Shown here piece after piece: positions 6,429-13,771 of a DNA stretch of 15,674 nucleotides. A program made the translations under genes and the position numbers. Position 1 is the stretch's first letter. Every line of letters begins with the position of its first letter. The notes under the pieces are model-generated. The model was not told where the DNA came from, did not search any database, and was given only the letters and a program-made list of their open reading frames with translations. Where the stretch lies: positions 1-15,674 of the forward strand of contig JAZNAL010000058.1 in the NCBI GenBank assembly GCA_045586505.1. Direction: 5' to 3'. The DNA comes from Flemingiibacterium sp045586505. Lineage in GTDB: Bacteria > Bacillota > Clostridia > Oscillospirales > CAG-272.

Positions 6429-7346
6429 TCACCACGGCTGAACTGTGGCGGAAATGTCGGCAACGTTCTTGATGCCGTTTTCTTCCATGTACTGCGCAAT
6501 GCCGTCGATGATCTCCAGCGGCAGATAGGGATTTGCGAACATGGCGGTGCCCACACCTATAGCATCAGCGCCCGCAATGAGCATTTCAATGGCATCGTTT
6601 GCGCTGGCAACACCGCCCATGCCCAGGATCGGCAGACTTACAGCGTTGCGTACCTGCCAGATCATGCGTACCGCGATGGGGAAAACCGCGGGTCCGGACA
6701 TACCGCCCACGTTGTTGTGGAGAATGGGACGCTTTGTCTTGATGTCAATGCGCATACCAAGCAAAGTGTTTATCATGGCAATAGCATTTGCACCGCCTGC
6801 CTCAGCCGCACGCGCCATCTCGGTGATGTCGGTGACGTTGGGAGACAGCTTGACGATAACGGGCTTCTTTGAGTATTTCTTCACCTCGGAGGTGATCTCG
6901 AATACGGTGTCCTTGTTGGTACCGAAGGCTACACCGCCCTCCTTGACGTTGGGGCAGGAGATGTTCATCTCAATGAAGTCTACATCGGTGTCGGAAAGCT
7001 TTTCCGCCATTCTGCAGTAGTCGGCAATGGTGGAGCCGCTGATGTTGGCGATAACGGTAGCGCCCTCCTTTTTGAGTCTCGGAAGATCCTCGTCAATGAA
7101 TACATCAACGCCGGGATTCTGAAGTCCGATGGAGTTGAGAATACCCGAGGGGGTCTCCGCGATTCTAGGGGGAGGATTTCCGAGACGCGGTGCAAGAGTC
7201 ATACCCTTTACCGCGATGGCACCAAGATCGGATGCCGCATAGTAGGGCGAATACTCCTCACCGAAGCCGCAGGTACCGCTGACGGTCACAACGGGGTTTT
7301 TAAGAGTTACACCCGCGAAATTTATGGACAGATCTACATTTCTCAT
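6429..7346 (-). CDS. pyrD: Dihydroorotate dehydrogenase, type 1B catalytic subunit
   Basis: Oxidises dihydroorotate to orotate using FMN, the fourth step of UMP synthesis, in the cytoplasm. The 305-residue protein has the family landmarks NPVVTVSGTCGFG (17-29), AVKGMT with Lys47, NSIGLQNPG (71-79), the substrate loop NISCPNVKEGG with Cys131 as catalytic base, and GMGGV (242-246) for FMN phosphate binding. Cysteine as the base marks class 1; pairing with PyrK marks type 1B, which passes electrons to NAD+. Its ATG overlaps the pyrK stop by 4 bases (ATGA), so translation is coupled, with GGAG inside the end of pyrK. It is the last gene of the run and a terminator follows. Confidence 0.97.
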   Translation of the reverse strand: MRNVDLSINFAGVTLKNPVVTVSGTCGFGEEYSPYYAASDLGAIAVKGMTLAPRLGNPPPRIAETPSGILNSIGLQNPGVDVFIDEDLPRLKKEGATVIANISGSTIADYCRMAEKLSDTDVDFIEMNISCPNVKEGGVAFGTNKDTVFEITSEVKKYSKKPVIVKLSPNVTDITEMARAAEAGGANAIAMINTLLGMRIDIKTKRPILHNNVGGMSGPAVFPIAVRMIWQVRNAVSLPILGMGGVASANDAIEMLIAGADAIGVGTAMFANPYLPLEIIDGIAQYMEENGIKNVADISATVQPW

Positions 7347-8143
7347 TTCCAGATTATCTCCTTTGAATCAAATACGGGGCCGTCCATACAGACGCGCTTG
7401 TATTTTTCGCCCACAACGCCCGCGTTGTCCTTGAACATCGTCTTGCATACGCAGGCAAGACAAGCGCCGACTCCGCAGCCCATACGCTCCTCCATGGATA
7501 CCTCACAGCGCACGCCTGCTTCCTCGCAGATACCTGCAACCGCCGCCATCATGCCGCGGGGTCCGCAGACGTACACAACGTCGATATTCCCCTCGGCAAG
7601 CGCTTCCTTAACAAGCTCAGTTACAAAGCCCTTCCTGCCGTTTGAGCCGTCGTCAGTGATGACGGAAACGTCGATACCGTTCATATTGAACTCATTCACG
7701 TAGTTGATAAGCTTCTCATTTCTGAAGCCAAATGCCGCCTTTACAAAGTCTCCGTCAGCCTTGCACTTCTTGCCGATGGAAAGCAGAGGATAAATACCAA
7801 TGCCGCCGCCCACAAGCAGTGCACGCTCGCCTTTTTTGTGGGAGAAGCCGTGACCAAGTGCGCCAAGCACGCTGATCTTTTCGCCGGGTCTACGATTCTT
7901 CATCCATTCGGTGCCTTTACCGCGCACCTCATAACAGAGGCGGATGCAGTCGCCCACGGTCTCGCAAACGGAGATGGGACGGCGGAGGGTGGTACCCTCT
8001 CCGCAGTATACGTGAACGATCTGTCCCGGCATCGTCCATTTTGCGATCTCGGGAGCCTCGATAAGCATATCGTAAAGCTGGGATGTCTCGTTGATTCTGT
8101 CGTTGGTCAGAATCGTACCGTTATCTTTAAGCTCGTTTATCAT
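7343..8143 (-). CDS. pyrK: Dihydroorotate dehydrogenase electron transfer subunit
   Basis: PyrK carries FAD and a [2Fe-2S] cluster and links PyrD to NAD+. The 266-residue product shows a ferredoxin-reductase-like layout: FAD-binding RRPIS (54-58), nucleotide-binding VGGGIGIYPLL (111-121), CGPRGMM (193-199), then the cluster cysteines Cys223, Cys228 and Cys231 in MGCGVGACLAC plus Cys252. It starts 20 bases after pyrF with AAAGGAAA in the gap and overlaps pyrD by 4 bases. The order pyrK-pyrD is the typical Firmicute arrangement for the heterotetrameric type 1B enzyme. Confidence 0.97.
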   Translation of the reverse strand: MINELKDNGTILTNDRINETSQLYDMLIEAPEIAKWTMPGQIVHVYCGEGTTLRRPISVCETVGDCIRLCYEVRGKGTEWMKNRRPGEKISVLGALGHGFSHKKGERALLVGGGIGIYPLLSIGKKCKADGDFVKAAFGFRNEKLINYVNEFNMNGIDVSVITDDGSNGRKGFVTELVKEALAEGNIDVVYVCGPRGMMAAVAGICEEAGVRCEVSMEERMGCGVGACLACVCKTMFKDNAGVVGEKYKRVCMDGPVFDSKEIIWK

Positions 8144-8163
8144 TTTGACGATTTCCTTTCACA

Positions 8164-9078
8164 TCAAAGCACAGAATTGATATCGTCGCGCATGGCGATA
8201 ACCGCGTCGCGTGTGCATGCCTTGAAGTTTGTGCCGTCATCGCCCGCCTTCTTGTACGCGCACATAAGAGCACGGGAGGAGTTGACGATAGCGCCGGACT
8301 TGTTCTTATCGAATGCGCCGATGATATCGTTTGCCGCACCGCCCTGCGCACCGTAGCCGGGGATAAGGAAGAAGGTGTGAGGCATAGCCGCACGAAGCTC
8401 TGTGAGCTGCTTGGGATAAGTCGCACCAACTACCGCTCCGCAGGGGCTGTAGCCGGACTCGCTTACATAAGGTGCGCCCCATTCCTCAACCTTTGCCGCT
8501 ACCTTGCGGTACAGGGTGGAATCGCCTATCTCAAGATCCTGGAAGTCACCCGAGGACTTGTTGGAGGTCTTAACGAGGATGAACATGGACTTGTCGTGCT
8601 CTGCCGCGATGTCGATAAAGGGCTTGACGCCGTCGATACCCAGGTAGGGGTTAACGGTCACGCAGTCAACGGGAGTAGCCTTAGCCTTGGAATTAAAAAG
8701 CTGAGTCTCGCCGATGAACGCCTTTGCATAAGCCTCTGCGGTGTTACCGATATCGTTGCGCTTAACGTCAAGAATGACGTAAAGTCCTGCCTCTTTTGCA
8801 TATGCGATGGTCTTGTCAAGGGCGATAAGTCCCTCGATACCGTACATCTCATAGAATGCGGACTGGGGCTTTACAGCGGGAACAAGCTCCGCCGCCGCGT
8901 CGATAAGTCCCTTGTTGAACTCAAATATAGCCTCACCCGCCGCCTTGAAGGTGTCACCGTATTCCTTGAGCGCCTTTTCCTTGATGTAATCGGGAATATA
9001 GTCAATAATGGGGTCAAGACCCATTACGGTAGGATTGTTCTTCTCGCGGATTTTCTTGATTAAGGGTTCGAATGACAT
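8164..9078 (-). CDS. pyrF: Orotidine 5'-phosphate decarboxylase, type II
   Basis: Converts OMP to UMP, the last step of the pathway. The 304-residue length and the early MGLDPIIDYIPDYI segment (19-32) place it in the longer type II subfamily. The catalytic strand VILDVKRNDIGNT is at residues 101-113, with Lys106 and the aspartates around it forming the charged catalytic network. LIPGYGAQGG (238-247) and NSSRA (266-270) match the phosphate-binding end of the barrel. AAAGGAA precedes the ATG. It lies 52 bases after pyrC and 20 bases before pyrK, all in one direction. Confidence 0.97.
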   Translation of the reverse strand: MSFEPLIKKIREKNNPTVMGLDPIIDYIPDYIKEKALKEYGDTFKAAGEAIFEFNKGLIDAAAELVPAVKPQSAFYEMYGIEGLIALDKTIAYAKEAGLYVILDVKRNDIGNTAEAYAKAFIGETQLFNSKAKATPVDCVTVNPYLGIDGVKPFIDIAAEHDKSMFILVKTSNKSSGDFQDLEIGDSTLYRKVAAKVEEWGAPYVSESGYSPCGAVVGATYPKQLTELRAAMPHTFFLIPGYGAQGGAANDIIGAFDKNKSGAIVNSSRALMCAYKKAGDDGTNFKACTRDAVIAMRDDINSVL

Positions 9079-9130
9079 GATGCAAATTCCTTTCGATATA
9101 TAAATTTGATTATTGACTTAATATAGTGTT

Positions 9131-10435
9131 TCACGCTTCAAATACGCACTTGCCATCAACATATGTGGCGTCCACACGCGCTCCGAAGGTCATACCCACA
9201 AAGGGCGTGTTTGTTGACTTGCCGCGCAGTGACTCCTTGGTGACGGTATGATCGCATCCAAGCGTTACCAGAGCGAAGTCCGCGGGACAGCCTGCTTCAA
9301 GTCTGCCAAATCCCAGATTATCAAGCCCCGTGATGCGTGCGGGAGCCGCTGACATAAGCTCGATGAGCCTTGCAAAGCTGATATGCCCCGTCTGAACAAG
9401 GTTAGTGTAGGACGCAATAAACGAGGTCTCAAGACCGATAATACCGTTGAGCGCCGTCTTAACATCAGCCCCCTTCTCTTTGGCGGAGTGAGGCGCATGG
9501 TCGGTGGAGATGCAGTCGATGGTACCGTCAACAATAGCTTCAATGACCGCCTTTACGTCGTCCTGTGTGCGAAGCGGGGGATTCATCTTGGCGTTAGAGC
9601 CATAGTAGATAACGTCCGCATCGGTCAGGGAGAAATAATGGGGACAGGTCTCGGCGGTGACGCGTACACCGCGCGCCTTGGCACGGCGGATGCAGTCAAG
9701 AGAGCCGCGGGTGGAAACGTGGCAAATGTGCAGTCTCGCACCTGTCGCCTCTGCCACCATAATATCGCGCTCGGTGGCAACATCCTCGGCGAGGTTTGGT
9801 ATACCGGGAAGTCCCAGCATTTTTGAGATAGCACCTTCGTTGATGGCACCGTCCTTTGCAATGGACATATCCTCACAGTGTGACATGATGAGAAGATCAT
9901 GCTCCTTTGTTACCTTCATAGCTTCGTAAAGAAGCTTCGAGGTCATGACGGGCTTACCGTCATCGGAAAATGCCGCCGCTCCCGCTTCATGCAGTGCGGG
10001 CATATCGCAAAGCTCCTCGCTTGCAAGCCCCTTGGTGATTGCCGCTACGGGAAATACGCGGCAGTCGGCATCCTTGGCTTTTTCGTTTATATAATCAAGC
10101 ACCTCGGCGCTGTCGCATACCGGCTTGGTATTGGGCATGGCAAAAACCGATGTCACGCCGCCCGCCGCCGCACATCTTGAGCCGGAGGCGATGTCTTCTT
10201 TATACTCAAATCCCGGCTCACGAAAATGTACATGAAGGTCAATAAGACCGGGGATGATGAACTTCCCGCCGCCGTCGATCACCTTGTCGGCAGTGAAATC
10301 CGCACCTTCGGCACGGGGTACCACCGCGGCGATCTTACCGTCCTTTACTGCCACACAGCAAAGCTCACCGCTGCCCGTCGGCATCTTGATCCGACGCGCA
10401 CCTGTTATAAGCAGGTCAAAATGTTTGTTTTCCAT
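9131..10435 (-). CDS. pyrC: Dihydroorotase, class I
   Basis: Cyclises carbamoyl-aspartate to dihydroorotate, the third step of pyrimidine synthesis. The 434-residue protein is a metal-dependent amidohydrolase of usual class I length. Metal and substrate motifs are DLHVHFREPG (His68, His70), FAMPNTKP (98-105), SDDG with Asp158, SHCED (His186), HICHVST (His239) and STDHAPH with Asp312. AGGAG precedes the ATG. It begins 38 bases after the response-regulator-like gene and ends 52 bases before pyrF. PyrB and carbamoyl-phosphate synthase, which supply its substrate, are not in the window. I see no PyrR-type attenuator in the short spacers on either side. Confidence 0.97.
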   Translation of the reverse strand: MENKHFDLLITGARRIKMPTGSGELCCVAVKDGKIAAVVPRAEGADFTADKVIDGGGKFIIPGLIDLHVHFREPGFEYKEDIASGSRCAAAGGVTSVFAMPNTKPVCDSAEVLDYINEKAKDADCRVFPVAAITKGLASEELCDMPALHEAGAAAFSDDGKPVMTSKLLYEAMKVTKEHDLLIMSHCEDMSIAKDGAINEGAISKMLGLPGIPNLAEDVATERDIMVAEATGARLHICHVSTRGSLDCIRRAKARGVRVTAETCPHYFSLTDADVIYYGSNAKMNPPLRTQDDVKAVIEAIVDGTIDCISTDHAPHSAKEKGADVKTALNGIIGLETSFIASYTNLVQTGHISFARLIELMSAAPARITGLDNLGFGRLEAGCPADFALVTLGCDHTVTKESLRGKSTNTPFVGMTFGARVDATYVDGKCVFEA

Positions 10436-10473
10436 GGGTATTTTCTCCTAATTATATGGTTACAAAAGTGTCA

Positions 10474-11088
10474 TTACTTATGCAGGCGCTCATAAGCGTA
10501 CACATAGCCCTCGCCTCTCACCGCGCGGATAAGACGCAGTCCCAGCGGCTCATCCAGCTTCGCGCGCAGGAAGCGTACATACACGTCCACCACGTTAGTG
10601 TCGCGTGCCTTGTCGTCCTGCCACAGATTCTGAAGAAGCTCAGTGCGGCTGATGGTCTCACCGGGACGGGCATGGAGATAGTTAAGCAGCGCAAACTCTC
10701 GCGGAGTCAGCTTGACAACCGCATCCCCGAAGCTTACAGTCATGTCCTCGGGAGAAATTATAAGTTGATTTTCCTCAAAATCCCCGTCTTCTCCCCCCTC
10801 GCATACCTCCGCGACAAATCCGCGGAATTCCGTAAGCGAGAAGGGTTTTCCAAGGAGAAGCACCTTGACCTGCTCACTCATGGCGGCGGACAAAAGTCCG
10901 CAGTCAATGAATATCGCCGCCTTGATTCGTCTGAGGGGCGGAAGCTCGCACATACCCTCAGCCACAAGCAGCTGATAGTCTCTGGAGTCCTCCTCCGCTT
11001 CGATGTGACCCATCCCCGTAAGCTCTAATCTGAGCATCCGCCTATACAGCGGATCGGTGGCGATCACCTTGAATTTAAGTTTGTCCAT
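10474..11088 (-). CDS. OmpR/PhoB-type DNA-binding protein with degenerate receiver domain
   Basis: A 204-residue transcription factor-like protein. Residues about 107-200 form a winged-helix DNA-binding domain of the OmpR/PhoB class: LTPREFALLNYLHARPGE (127-144), ELLQNLWQ, TNVVDVYVRFLRAKL (164-178) and RAVRGEGYVYAYE. Residues 1-95 look like a shortened receiver. TDP (11-13) stands where the acidic pocket normally is, and the KPF motif is kept (Lys81), but the segment equivalent to DLVLLD reads DYQLLV, so the phospho-acceptor Asp is replaced by Val42. It is therefore probably not controlled by phosphorylation. No histidine kinase is adjacent. It lies between the asparaginase-like gene (36-base gap) and pyrC (38-base gap), suggesting a link to this operon. 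The ribosome binding site is weak or distant (AAAGG about 15 bases away). Confidence 0.85.
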   Translation of the reverse strand: MDKLKFKVIATDPLYRRMLRLELTGMGHIEAEEDSRDYQLLVAEGMCELPPLRRIKAAIFIDCGLLSAAMSEQVKVLLLGKPFSLTEFRGFVAEVCEGGEDGDFEENQLIISPEDMTVSFGDAVVKLTPREFALLNYLHARPGETISRTELLQNLWQDDKARDTNVVDVYVRFLRAKLDEPLGLRLIRAVRGEGYVYAYERLHK

Positions 11089-11124
11089 ATAGCAAAATTC
11101 ACGCCTTTCACTATAGATTTGGTT

Positions 11125-12150
11125 TTATATCGGAAGCATCTCGCCGGCGACTGCCCGCTCAAGAAAAGCGGGAACCTCTTCCCTCTCATATCCGAGAGAA
11201 TACGCCAGCACTAACTTCATATACGCGCATTCGTTTGTAAGCGAGAAAATGGGTTTTACTCCCTGACCTACAAGATCCGCCGTTGAACTATAGGTGCCCG
11301 AGGTGGCTCTCATATGCTCGGGAAGGGGTGACAGAAACACATCGATCCCCCGCTTTTTGCAAACGTCCGTAAGATACAGCACCGATCGTCTTGTATAAGC
11401 CCCGCCGCTTGCCGCACGCTCCGCACAGGCCGTGGCGGAATGATAGCTTCCGTGAAGCACCGCCTTGATATGCGGCGGCAGTCGATACAGTGAGTAGTCG
11501 ATGCCCACATAGGGCTCGATATACATAACACACTCCGAAAGCTCCGAAAGCTGATCAAGCATTGGATACTCCACGTTCACGTTATACGGAACCGCCTTAT
11601 CAAAGGGGAGCATATCGGCGGAATAAAAATCGGAGGTAAAATTGCCGCACTGGCGTAAATGTGCGCCGTTGTGCAGATAAACGACCCCGTCGGAGTTGCG
11701 ATAGGGGACATATACCCCCGCTCCGAATCCGTCAAGCGCCAGCTTCACCGCCGCCTCGAAGTTATCGTGCCCGTTTGCACGGGGATCGGTGAGCGTATAG
11801 TCGCTGGACACAAGGAATATGGGCTTATCCGACCATCCCGCAAGGGTCAGCGTAAGGAGGCTTGAGGTATACGCCAGCGTATCCGTTCCGTGCGCCACAA
11901 TGATGGCACCGTATTTTGAAGCATCGACGCTTCTGAATACATCAAGCAGGCGTTTAAGGCGCGGGAATGTCATATTTTCGCTGAGCACATCAAGCGGGTG
12001 GAGATATTCAAACTCCACGTCGTACTCCCCGCGGCAAAACAGTTCTTTTGCCAGCAGTGATACGGTCTTTTTCCCGTTGGCGGCAAGATGTCCACCGTCG
12101 TTTACGGTGGTGCTGATGGTACCGCCGGTCATAATAATCAGTATTCTCAT
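11125..12150 (-). CDS. L-asparaginase-like protein (asparaginase/glutaminase family)
   Basis: Family members hydrolyse L-asparagine to aspartate and ammonia. The 341-residue product has the N-terminal TGGTIS with nucleophile Thr11, LSENMT (57-62), and AHGTDTLAYT (86-95) with the Thr89-Asp90 pair. A C-terminal domain of about 120 residues follows. There is no signal peptide, so it is cytoplasmic, like type I enzymes. By eye the region that normally carries the catalytic Lys (TTK in type I enzymes) reads NGAHLRQ (161-167), suggesting Arg166 instead of Lys, and the usual DGxxN motif is ANGHDN. Activity may therefore differ from a standard asparaginase. Its ATG overlaps the glycosylase stop by 4 bases and AAAGGGA precedes it. 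Aspartate from this reaction is a substrate of PyrB, which fits the pyr genes downstream. Confidence 0.85.
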   Translation of the reverse strand: MRILIIMTGGTISTTVNDGGHLAANGKKTVSLLAKELFCRGEYDVEFEYLHPLDVLSENMTFPRLKRLLDVFRSVDASKYGAIIVAHGTDTLAYTSSLLTLTLAGWSDKPIFLVSSDYTLTDPRANGHDNFEAAVKLALDGFGAGVYVPYRNSDGVVYLHNGAHLRQCGNFTSDFYSADMLPFDKAVPYNVNVEYPMLDQLSELSECVMYIEPYVGIDYSLYRLPPHIKAVLHGSYHSATACAERAASGGAYTRRSVLYLTDVCKKRGIDVFLSPLPEHMRATSGTYSSTADLVGQGVKPIFSLTNECAYMKLVLAYSLGYEREEVPAFLERAVAGEMLPI

Positions 12151-12701
12151 TTTGTCCCTTTGTCAAGCTCTGCCTTGATCATTTTCATGTCGGTGAGCAT
12201 ATCTTCCTTCTTGTGGGGATCGCGCAGGAGCGCCGAGGGGTGATATACCGCGCAGATACGCTTCCCTGCAACATCAAACCAGACACCGTGCTCCTTGGTG
12301 ATCTTGAAATCGGGCTTTATCAGCCGCATGGCGGAAATGCGTCCGAGGCAAACTATAAGCTCGGGATCTATCAGCCGCACCTGCTCGCGAAGATAATCGA
12401 TGCAGGCATCCTCCTCCGCCGGAAGAGGGTCGCGATTCTTAGGTGGGCGGCATTTTAATATATTCGCTATGTAAACATCCTCGCGGGAAATATCAACAGC
12501 TTCAAGGAAACGGTCGAGAAGCTTACCCGCCGCCCCCACAAATGGGATCCCCGAAAGATCCTCCTTTTCACCGGGCGCTTCGCCGATAAACATAAGTCTT
12601 GCGTTTCTGTTGCCGGTCCCGAACACGCAGTTGGTGCGGGTCTCGCAAAGCGAGCATTTTTGGCACACGCCGCAGGCGCTCTCAAGCTCTTCCCAAGTCA
12701 T
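12147..12701 (-). CDS. Uracil-DNA glycosylase, family 4 (iron-sulfur)
   Basis: Removes uracil from DNA at the first step of base excision repair. The 184-residue protein has the family 4 layout: Cys13 and Cys16 near the N-terminus with Cys84 and Cys100 complete the expected [4Fe-4S] ligand set. FIGEAPGEKEDLSGIPFVG (38-56) carries the GEAPG active-site motif, and ANILKCRPPKNRDP (79-92) and YHPSALLR (153-160) complete the pocket. Two further cysteines (10 and 19) are not part of the standard set. I chose the ATG at 12701 because AAAGGAA lies 9 bases before it; an in-frame GTG at 12722 would place that site inside the gene. It is the first gene of the seven-gene minus-strand run. Confidence 0.94.
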   Translation of the reverse strand: MTWEELESACGVCQKCSLCETRTNCVFGTGNRNARLMFIGEAPGEKEDLSGIPFVGAAGKLLDRFLEAVDISREDVYIANILKCRPPKNRDPLPAEEDACIDYLREQVRLIDPELIVCLGRISAMRLIKPDFKITKEHGVWFDVAGKRICAVYHPSALLRDPHKKEDMLTDMKMIKAELDKGTK

Positions 12702-12741
12702 AGCATCATTTCCTTTCGCCACATATAATTATCCAATGTAT

Positions 12742-12750
12742 ATTATAACA
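12742..12750 (-). promoter_or_regulatory. Extended -10 promoter of the udg-to-pyrD run
   Basis: On the minus strand TGTTATAAT is a full TG-n-TATAAT extended -10 box. No good -35 box lies 16-18 bases upstream, which fits extended -10 promoters. The predicted start is near 12735, leaving a leader of about 35 bases before the glycosylase ATG. No other convincing promoter was seen before pyrD. Confidence 0.65.
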
Positions 12751-12873
12751 TAAACTTTCATTAAAAGATATAGTTTTTCGAAATTTTTTTAATTTTTTAA
12801 TACTTTTTCCGCATTTTAGGCGATATGCGGGTTATCTGCAAGTTTTCTTCCGTATGTGGCAGAATTTTAGGGG

Positions 12874-12902
12874 TTTCAATTTTCGTCTGTTTGCAGTATA
12901 AT
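12874..12902 (+). promoter_or_regulatory. Possible promoter for the mecA-like gene
   Basis: A consensus TATAAT at 12897-12902 is preceded 17 bases upstream by TTTCAA (12874-12879), a weak -35 box matching three of six positions. If used, the transcript would start near 12909 and carry the whole hairpin element in a leader of about 220 bases. Confidence 0.45.
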
Positions 12903-12927
12903 AATAGTGGTTGTTTTTAATTGAATG

Positions 12928-13109
12928 TAAATTATCGTTTATGAGTGGAAATAAACACAACAATTGGTAGGGGACGGCGCCCACGACGCCCCTGCAACTT
13001 AATTGTATATTAAACCGCTTGCTTTTTTAAGTTACAAGGGCCGTCGAGGGCGCCGTCCCCTACCACCATGTATGTTCCCCCCACAAATATTACGCTAAAC
13101 GATAATTTA
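12928..13109. repeat. Palindrome-ended repeat element, copy 2, with long GC-rich hairpin
   Basis: TAAATTATCGTTTA (12928-12941) and its exact complement (13096-13109) bound a 182-base element; the same 14 bases end the element at 2733-2887. Its core is a long hairpin: 17 perfect pairs between 12966-12982 (GGTAGGGGACGGCGCCC) and 13048-13064, continuing imperfectly inward to about 13002/13027 with AACTTAA/TTAAGTT at the tip. No reading frame is present. GTAGGGG-type hairpins are common repeats in clostridial genomes (general knowledge, not checked). It ends 23 bases before the mecA-like start codon. Confidence 0.75.
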
Positions 13110-13132
13110 TTCTATACCCGAAAGGACTACAA

Positions 13133-13726
13133 ATGGAACATATACTTATCAGTCCCGGCAAATTAAAGCTGATGCTGACTAAAACCGATCTTACAAAATA
13201 CGCCCTTGACTGCGATACAATGGACAGCGAGGATCCCACAACACGTCGTGCACTGCGCGAGCTGCTCCGCGATGTAAAAAGCTCCTCCGGCTTCGACGCG
13301 GCGGACGATAAGCTTTTTATACAGCTCTATCCCTCAAAGGACGGCGGCGCCGAGATATACATAACCAAGCTTGCGGTAAGGCGCGACCCTGAACCTGCGC
13401 TCACCTCAGGAGTACGCATATCCACCGTATACCGCTTCGATACCATGGGCGATCTGCTTTCGGCCTGCTCCCGCGCAAACACTTGCCATCATACTTCACT
13501 GACCGATGTGACTGCGTGGCAAGGTGAGCGGTCTTACTACCTTATCACCGAGGATAATCTCACCTATAGGGAGTATCTGCGCGGTACAGGCGCACAACTT
13601 GGCGAACAACTCACCGACAGCGGTATATGCATCGGTACCTCGCCCGCGGTCATCGCCTATGTGCGCGAGCACTGCACCTGCTTCTGTGACTGCGACGCCA
13701 TCTCGGTACTGGGGGCGTTGGCATAA
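13133..13726 (+). CDS. MecA-like adaptor protein
   Basis: MecA-type proteins deliver substrates to the ClpC AAA+ protease and in Bacillus control competence and other processes. The 197-residue product has the two-part layout: an N-terminal domain with ISPGKLKLMLTKTDLTKYAL (6-25), RALRELLRDVKSSSGF (39-54) and KLFIQLYP...EIYITKL (60-80), and a C-terminal domain with YRFDTMGDLLSACSRA (100-115), SYYLITED (134-141) and AYVREHC (175-181). It is shorter than Bacillus MecA because the acidic linker is reduced. An unusual CTCFCDCD run (Cys181, 183, 185, 187) lies near the C-terminus. GAAAGGA precedes the ATG. The gene appears monocistronic, between a repeat element and a shared terminator. The family call comes from residue patterns and is good but not certain. 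Confidence 0.75.
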   Translation: MEHILISPGKLKLMLTKTDLTKYALDCDTMDSEDPTTRRALRELLRDVKSSSGFDAADDKLFIQLYPSKDGGAEIYITKLAVRRDPEPALTSGVRISTVYRFDTMGDLLSACSRANTCHHTSLTDVTAWQGERSYYLITEDNLTYREYLRGTGAQLGEQLTDSGICIGTSPAVIAYVREHCTCFCDCDAISVLGALA

Positions 13727-13727
13727 T

Positions 13728-13761
13728 AAAAAAGGGGTGCTGCACCTAAGTGCAACACCCC
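13728..13761 (-). terminator. Bidirectional terminator between convergent genes
   Basis: GGGGTGCTGCAC (13734-13745) pairs with GTGCAACACCCC (13750-13761), with one mismatch and a CTAA loop. On the minus strand it is followed by TTTTTT from 13733-13728, ideal for the hflK-hflC run. On the plus strand TTTTT at 13769-13773 follows 7 bases after the stem and could serve the mecA-like gene, whose stop codon is only 7 bases away. Confidence 0.85.
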
Positions 13762-13771
13762 CTGCGCCTTT

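Larger units (their letters stand above)
12702..13132. other. 431-base non-coding region between the glycosylase and mecA-like genes
   Basis: No gene is supported here. It holds the leftward extended -10 promoter (12742-12750), a very AT-rich tract (about 12750-12825), a possible rightward promoter (12874-12902) and the palindrome-ended hairpin element (12928-13109). The two flanking genes are divergent. Confidence 0.8.

Noticed and set aside
6324..6872. Plus-strand open frame of 182 codons
   Set aside because: Antisense to pyrD and crossing the terminator; low-quality composition.
8377..9063. Plus-strand open frame of 228 codons
   Set aside because: It lies wholly antisense to pyrF, whose motifs and ribosome site are clear; no family features in the translation.
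9079..9130. Possible promoter or attenuator between pyrC and pyrF
   Set aside because: The 52 AT-rich bases hold no minus-strand -35/-10 pair and no hairpin with a U-tract.
10456..11028. Plus-strand open frame of 190 codons
   Set aside because: Antisense to the winged-helix regulator gene and without its own signals or recognisable motifs.
12702..12722. GTG start at 12722 for the uracil-DNA glycosylase
   Set aside because: The AAAGGAA ribosome site falls inside this extension and is well placed for the ATG at 12701.
2733..13109. CRISPR-like or composite transposon reading of the two repeat elements
   Set aside because: Only two copies 10 kb apart with ordinary housekeeping genes between, no spacers, cas genes or transposase.
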